A DNA stretch of 64,000 nt from Kluyvera sp036759925 (GTDB taxonomy: Bacteria > Pseudomonadota > Gammaproteobacteria > Enterobacterales > Enterobacteriaceae), in assembly GCF_036759925.1 (NCBI RefSeq), contig NZ_JAPKIB010000010.1, forward strand, positions 1-64,000, written 5' to 3'. Below are positions 60,342-64,000 of the stretch, piece after piece. The notes beneath the pieces are model-generated. The model ran no database searches and was not told the DNA's origin. It saw only the letters and a program-made list of their open reading frames with translations. How positions within the stretch are numbered: the first letter of the stretch is position 1; each line of letters begins with the position of its first letter. The translations under genes and the position numbers were made by a program.

Positions 60342-60701
60342 TTACCCATGTTTCAGTTTAAGCGCCAATGATAGTGCATTCTGCGAGAGAGGATCATGGG
60401 GAAAGATCACATCAGGCTGTAATTCATCACGATGTTTTCCGTTCACTCCGTCAATTTTCCCCGGTCTGGCGAACACGGTAACCCCTTTCATAAACAGCGT
60501 ATCGACGACATGGAAGTGCTCATCCAGCGCGATAGCAACCACGACGCGGGGTTTAAAGCGTCCGCCGGATCGCCCTACGCCAACTCGACCCTGTTGGCAG
60601 AGTTGGTCGAACGCCCGGTTGAAGCGGTGGATTTGCCAGCCGCCCAGCGCGAGCTGAGCACACCAGGCGATAACGGCAACGGTAATCAGAGCTGAGACCA
60701 T
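60342..60701 (-). CDS. gutM: Glucitol operon activator GutM
   Basis: The protein has 119 residues, as in E. coli. The N-terminus (VSALITVAVIAWCAQLALGG) is hydrophobic and could be a membrane anchor, which is odd for a DNA-binding activator. The rest has no helix-turn-helix visible. It is reported to activate the glucitol operon. It lies between srlD and srlR, preceded by a REP unit. Confidence 0.92.
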   Translation of the reverse strand: MVSALITVAVIAWCAQLALGGWQIHRFNRAFDQLCQQGRVGVGRSGGRFKPRVVVAIALDEHFHVVDTLFMKGVTVFARPGKIDGVNGKHRDELQPDVIFPHDPLSQNALSLALKLKHG

Positions 60702-60715
60702 GATGTGCTCCTTGG

Positions 60716-60745
60716 TTGCCCGGTAAGCGTAGCGCCACCGGGCAA
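60716..60745. repeat. Single REP palindrome between srlD and gutM
   Basis: TTGCCCGGT and ACCGGGCAA arms surround a 12-base centre (AAGCGTAGCGCC). It sits inside the srl operon and may set different mRNA levels for the PTS genes and the regulators. Confidence 0.8.
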
Positions 60746-60750
60746 AACGT

Positions 60751-61530
60751 TTAGAACATCACCTGTCCGCCGGTGACGTTGATTGACTGACCGGTACAGT
60801 AGGAGGCTTTCTGGCTGGCATAGAACAGCAGCATGTTCAGCACATCCTGGTAGTCGCAGCCGCGTTTTAGCGGCACTTTATCAATGTAGTATTGCTCCAC
60901 GTCACCTGGCTCAATGCCAAGCTTAGTAGCGTACTGCGGCAGCAGCGACTGAAACATGGGTGATTTCAGCAGGTTGCCAAGCATTAGTGAGTGCACGGTA
61001 ATGCCGTACTCGGCCAGATCTAACGCCAGCGATTGCGTTAAGCCTACGCCGCCAAACTTTGCCGCACTGTAGCCGGAGTTGTGCTTGCTGCCCACCTTGC
61101 CGGATTTTGAGTTGATTTGAATGATTCGCCCGGCAATACCGTCACGGATCATCAGTCGGGAGAATTCGCGGGCGCAGAGGAAATAGCCCACCAGATTGAC
61201 CTGGAGCGAGCGGTCGAAATCACCAAGTTGGAAATCGCTGATAAATGCGGCTTTGGCAATGCCCGCGCTGTAGACCAGTAGATCCACGCGGCCAAAAATT
61301 TCATCGACGCCGCGCGAGAGTGCCAGCACGCTTTGCTCGCTGGTGGCATCGGCACCAAAGCCACAGGCCATTCCCTCGCCAAATTCGGCGTTAATCTCTT
61401 GCGCCACGCTGGCGGCTTTATCGCTTTGAATATCGACCACGGCGATGCGGTATCCTTCTGCGGCGAGGCCGCGGCAGAGGAATGCCCCCAGGGTTTGGCC
61501 TCCACCAATAACAACGGCAACCTGCTTCAT
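60751..61530 (-). CDS. srlD: Sorbitol-6-phosphate 2-dehydrogenase SrlD
   Basis: The protein has 259 residues from the ATG at 61530. It is a short-chain dehydrogenase with cofactor motif GGGQTLGAFLC, the active-site Ser region (INSKSGKVGS) and Tyr-x3-Lys in YSAAKFG. It oxidises sorbitol 6-phosphate to fructose 6-phosphate with NAD. It follows srlB in the operon, 17 bases on. Confidence 0.97.
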   Translation of the reverse strand: MKQVAVVIGGGQTLGAFLCRGLAAEGYRIAVVDIQSDKAASVAQEINAEFGEGMACGFGADATSEQSVLALSRGVDEIFGRVDLLVYSAGIAKAAFISDFQLGDFDRSLQVNLVGYFLCAREFSRLMIRDGIAGRIIQINSKSGKVGSKHNSGYSAAKFGGVGLTQSLALDLAEYGITVHSLMLGNLLKSPMFQSLLPQYATKLGIEPGDVEQYYIDKVPLKRGCDYQDVLNMLLFYASQKASYCTGQSINVTGGQVMF

Positions 61531-61547
61531 TATTTTCTCCTTAAATA

Positions 61548-61910
61548 TTAATCCATAAACTGCAAAATGGTGCCCGGTACGATACCGTCCGGCGTTGATC
61601 CAGCGAGGTGTACCGTGCCGGGAAACTTTGCTTCGCTTTGTCCATCGAAGCACAGGGTGATATGCCCCAGTTCACGTAAGTTCTGTTCGGCTACGCCGCC
61701 TACTGCGGTGACCCGATAGCGCTGCTCGCCAATCTCAAAGTGCATGCCGCTCTGGAGAGGGCCACTTAAACAGCCGGGGCGGTGGATGTAGCAAAACTCT
61801 TCAATATCTGCCGGTGCACCTTCCCTGAAGGTGATCAGCATCTGGTCGTCCAACGCCTCTGCGGCGCTCTGACCAATGCGGGTAATGGTGGTCTGATAAA
61901 TCACGGTCAT
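61548..61910 (-). CDS. srlB: PTS glucitol EIIA component SrlB
   Basis: The protein has 120 residues from the ATG at 61910 (E. coli 123). It is a glucitol-type EIIA. The histidine in the FCYIHRPGCLSG segment is the likely phosphorylated residue. It passes phosphate from HPr to the EIIB part of SrlE. It starts 10 bases after srlE ends. Confidence 0.94.
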   Translation of the reverse strand: MTVIYQTTITRIGQSAAEALDDQMLITFREGAPADIEEFCYIHRPGCLSGPLQSGMHFEIGEQRYRVTAVGGVAEQNLRELGHITLCFDGQSEAKFPGTVHLAGSTPDGIVPGTILQFMD

Positions 61911-61920
61911 CACAGATTCC

Positions 61921-62907
61921 CTATTGGTAGATAAAGCCGGAAACAAACCAGGCAATCAGCACGGTTGGGGCTCCGGTCAGAAAGCGGCTCACCAGCACGG
62001 AAGGCACGCCCACGCGTACGGTGTTCTGCCGCGCCTCGGCGAGGGATAATCCCACTGGAATAAAATCGCATGCGGCCTGCGCGTTAATCGCAAACAGAGC
62101 AGGTAACGCCAGGTGTGGTGGGATATTGCCGAGCCCAATTTGCACGCCTATTAGGACGCCAATCACCTGAGCGATAACTGCCCCAGGCCCGAGGAAGGGG
62201 GATAGCAGGGGGAAAGAGCAGATTAGCGCCAGCGTGACCAGCCCGAGCGGGTGGCTGGCAAGCGGTGCCAGACCGTGGGCTATCCAGTCACCGAGGCCTG
62301 ACGCCATGATGATGCCGATAAGCGCCGAGACGAACGCCATAAAGGGAAGAATGGTCTTGAGTACCGTATCAATGGTGTCGCTACCCGCCTGAAACAGTAC
62401 CGCTACCGCCGAACCCATACCCATGCCGACTTTGGCGAGCAGGCCATCGCTCTGTTCGGTGATCTTTTTCGTGGCGTCGTAATCGCGTCCGCTGGCGGCC
62501 ATTGGTTTTGCTGGTGGAACCGCGTTGGCTGCTTCGCTGGTTTCACCGGCAAAGTGGATGTTCTCTTCCCTGACGCCGGAGACGTAAATATCCTCCAGAA
62601 TAAACTGCGCCAGCGGGCCAGATTTGCCGGTGGCATGGATATTAATGGTGGGAATACGGCGCTTCGGATAGATGCCGCAACGCAGTGTGCCGCCGCAATC
62701 GATGATTGCGACCCCAATTTCCGCTTCAGGCGGTTCACCTTCTTTAAATCCGTCTATCGCAGGCCAACCGGTAAGCTCCGCGAGCTTATCAACGATGGCC
62801 GGGCGAGTTCCGGCCGTGATGTAGACGATTTTCTTGCCGGGTTCGGCGTCCAACTCAAGCGGGCCACCCCAGCCGCCGGTTCCTCTTTCAATACGAATAC
62901 GCGTCAT
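61921..62907 (-). CDS. srlE: PTS glucitol EIIB/EIIC component SrlE
   Basis: The protein has 328 residues. The N-terminal EIIB domain contains the phospho-cysteine region IIDCGGTLRCGIYPKRR. A linker of ~40 residues leads to the membrane half (~180-328). E. coli SrlE is 319 residues, so the linker is slightly longer here. With SrlA it forms the sorbitol channel. It overlaps srlA by 4 bases. Confidence 0.96.
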   Translation of the reverse strand: MTRIRIERGTGGWGGPLELDAEPGKKIVYITAGTRPAIVDKLAELTGWPAIDGFKEGEPPEAEIGVAIIDCGGTLRCGIYPKRRIPTINIHATGKSGPLAQFILEDIYVSGVREENIHFAGETSEAANAVPPAKPMAASGRDYDATKKITEQSDGLLAKVGMGMGSAVAVLFQAGSDTIDTVLKTILPFMAFVSALIGIIMASGLGDWIAHGLAPLASHPLGLVTLALICSFPLLSPFLGPGAVIAQVIGVLIGVQIGLGNIPPHLALPALFAINAQAACDFIPVGLSLAEARQNTVRVGVPSVLVSRFLTGAPTVLIAWFVSGFIYQ

Positions 62908-63467
62908 GATGTCGCTCCCGACAGTTGAACGTTCTGTTCCAGTTGAATGCCCATTTTTTTCTCAAAGACGGTGGTGGTGAAGTCCGTAATCCAGCCGCGG
63001 AAGAAGTTGGTGACCAGACCAAGCAACAGGTAGCTCACCGCCAGCGGCCCGAGCGGCAGCCCGAGCGTGGTCAGGCCGTTGGCTATCCCCAGATAGACAA
63101 ACAGTTCGCCAGGGTTGATGTGGGGAAATAGCCCGTTCATGGAGTGGCAGCTGTAGGAAGCCGCGGCGTAGTAGCTGGGCTTGTACTTCTCTGGCATAAA
63201 GCGCCCCAGGCTCAGCGTCATGGGGTTACAAAACACAAATGTGCCAATGCAGGGCAGCAACAGGTAGCGGGAGACCGGATTGCCGGCACAGCGCTGAGCA
63301 AATCGCTCAATACGATGCTGACCGATGAAGTTAATGAGCGCGTTCATGATAACCAGCAGGCTAATCAGCAGCGGAAGGATACCGGTCACCATGCCGGTGA
63401 AGACCTCTCCGCCTTTCTGAAACAGCCCGATGAACCATTCAGCACCGAGGGTAATGGTGTCGACCAT
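62904..63467 (-). CDS. srlA: PTS glucitol EIIC component SrlA
   Basis: The protein has 187 residues in the glucitol EIIC family, with several membrane helices (GILPLLISLLVIMNALINF and YLLLPCIGTFVFCNPMTLS). GAGGAGATAACT-type spacing before the ATG (AGGAG 8 bases upstream) sets the start. It is the first gene of the srlAEBD-gutM-srlR-gutQ operon and imports D-sorbitol. Confidence 0.96.
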   Translation of the reverse strand: MVDTITLGAEWFIGLFQKGGEVFTGMVTGILPLLISLLVIMNALINFIGQHRIERFAQRCAGNPVSRYLLLPCIGTFVFCNPMTLSLGRFMPEKYKPSYYAAASYSCHSMNGLFPHINPGELFVYLGIANGLTTLGLPLGPLAVSYLLLGLVTNFFRGWITDFTTTVFEKKMGIQLEQNVQLSGATS

Positions 63468-63496
63468 AGTTATCTCCTGTAGGGATTTATCGTTTT

Positions 63497-63622
63497 ATAC
63501 ACTTCATCCTTCAAGCCGCCTCGGCGTTGGCTGCGCTCGCTCACCCCAGTCACTTACTAGAGTAAGCTCCTGGGGATTCACTCTCTTGCCGCCTTCCTGC
63601 AACTCGAATTATTTAGGGTATA
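63497..63622. repeat. ERIC element in srl leader
   Basis: About 126 bp bounded by ATAC/GTAT ends contain GTAAGCTCCTGGGGATTCAC and GCTCACCCCAGTCACTTACT, the conserved ERIC core halves. It lies between the srlA start and the srl promoter/CRP site, so it would be transcribed as part of the leader. Confidence 0.93.
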
Positions 63623-63667
63623 TGACCAAAAGGTGGGTGATTTTAATCAGATTGAAAGATTTTAAAG

Positions 63668-63683
63668 TGTTATTATGATCGCA
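63668..63683 (-). promoter_or_regulatory. CRP site of the srl promoter
   Basis: On the minus strand TGCGATCATAATAACA, followed by CTTTAAAATC, resembles the E. coli srl promoter CRP region and fits TGTGA-N6-TCACA loosely. It lies about 200 bp upstream of srlA because of the ERIC element. Confidence 0.6.
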
Positions 63684-63858
63684 AAATGAAAGATAAATAT
63701 TTTATTGTGAAAGTTATTGCGAGCGTGACCGCAGGAAAAAGAGAAAACGAAGTGTGGAAATGAGAAATTCTGCGAGTGAGCGCGACAACCGCTTCCTTGC
63801 AGCGTGGCGGATGCTTTACCATATTTAACTCTTGCTGATATTGTTAAACGGATGTCCC

Positions 63859-64000
63859 ATGTTGAAGCGTCGTGTTCTGGCTTTACTCCCCCTGTGTGTC
63901 CTGCTCGCTGCCTGTAGCAGCAAACCTAAAACGGCTGAATCTCCGGCAACCACCTCCGGCGGTTTTCTTCTTGAACCTCAGCACAATGCGCTGATGCCAA
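63859..64000 (+). CDS. mltB: Membrane-bound lytic murein transglycosylase B, start only
   Basis: Only the first ~47 codons lie in the window. They encode a lipoprotein signal peptide (RRVLALLPLCVLLAACSSKP, lipobox LAAC) followed by SGGFLLEPQHN, which matches the MltB N-terminus. The enzyme cleaves peptidoglycan to 1,6-anhydro products at the outer membrane. It is divergent from srlA, as in E. coli. Confidence 0.92.
   Translation, partial: MLKRRVLALLPLCVLLAACSSKPKTAESPATTSGGFLLEPQHNALMP

Noticed and set aside
1..64000. tRNA, rRNA, integrase or insertion sequence
   Set aside because: Looked for on both strands and none recognised; only REP/BIME and ERIC repeats were found.

Overview
This window is chromosomal DNA from a member of the Enterobacteriaceae, most likely in the Enterobacter/Klebsiella/Citrobacter neighbourhood; the genus cannot be fixed from sequence alone. 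Right of about 29.7 kb the gene order is the enteric backbone known from E. coli: fhlA, hypEDCBA, hycABCDEFGHI, ascBFG, hydN, hypF, norWVR, gutQ, srlR, gutM, srlDBEA, mltB. Two departures from E. coli K-12 stand out. A formate dehydrogenase H gene (fdhF) sits between hydN and hypF, and a NiCoT-type nickel permease follows hypF. REP/BIME palindromes and an ERIC element are typical enteric intergenic repeats.

Region 1 (1-11.2 kb, all minus strand) encodes an apparent surface-protein export locus. In transcription order it holds a periplasmic adaptor, a GAF-HlyD fusion adaptor and an M50 metalloprotease-HlyD fusion (start/stop overlaps, clearly one operon). After these come a secreted tail-collar-fold protein and the first 1,861 codons of a giant DUF4347/LEPR-motif protein with a beta-helix-like region and tandem Ig/cadherin-like repeats, whose C-terminus lies outside the window.

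Region 2 (11.4-20 kb) looks like a defence island. A plus-strand operon encodes a SLOG-like nucleotide-sensor protein, a four-helix SLATT/DUF4231-like membrane protein and a membrane-anchored TIR protein with ten tandem ~32-residue repeats. It converges on a single 1,585-residue DUF4011/SF1 helicase/Vsr-like nuclease/DUF3320 protein, the architecture known as Hhe.

Region 3 (20.2-29.7 kb) holds metabolic accessory genes: a small ABM-domain monooxygenase, a three-gene iron/organic-anion type ABC importer, the glycyl radical enzyme PflD with its activase PflC, a secreted alpha/beta hydrolase and a two-domain Mop molybdate-binding protein. In E. coli K-12, fhlA is followed closely by mutS, so regions 1-3 appear to fill a variable slot beside fhlA.

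Region 4 (29.7-54 kb) is the formate hydrogenlyase regulon. FhlA is the activator, and the divergent hypABCDE and hycA-I operons carry sigma-54 (GG-N10-GC) promoters and FhlA-like upstream sites. The HydN/FdhF/HypF/NiCoT group has its own sigma-54 promoter upstream of hydN. FdhF carries cysteine at codon 140, where E. coli uses selenocysteine. The beta-glucoside asc operon with its LacI-type regulator is embedded between hycI and hydN.

Region 5 (54-64 kb) contains nitric-oxide detoxification (norVW under NorR, with three NorR boxes and a sigma-54 promoter), the glucitol/sorbitol PTS operon with regulators and GutQ, an ERIC element within the srl leader, and the start of the mltB lipoprotein gene.
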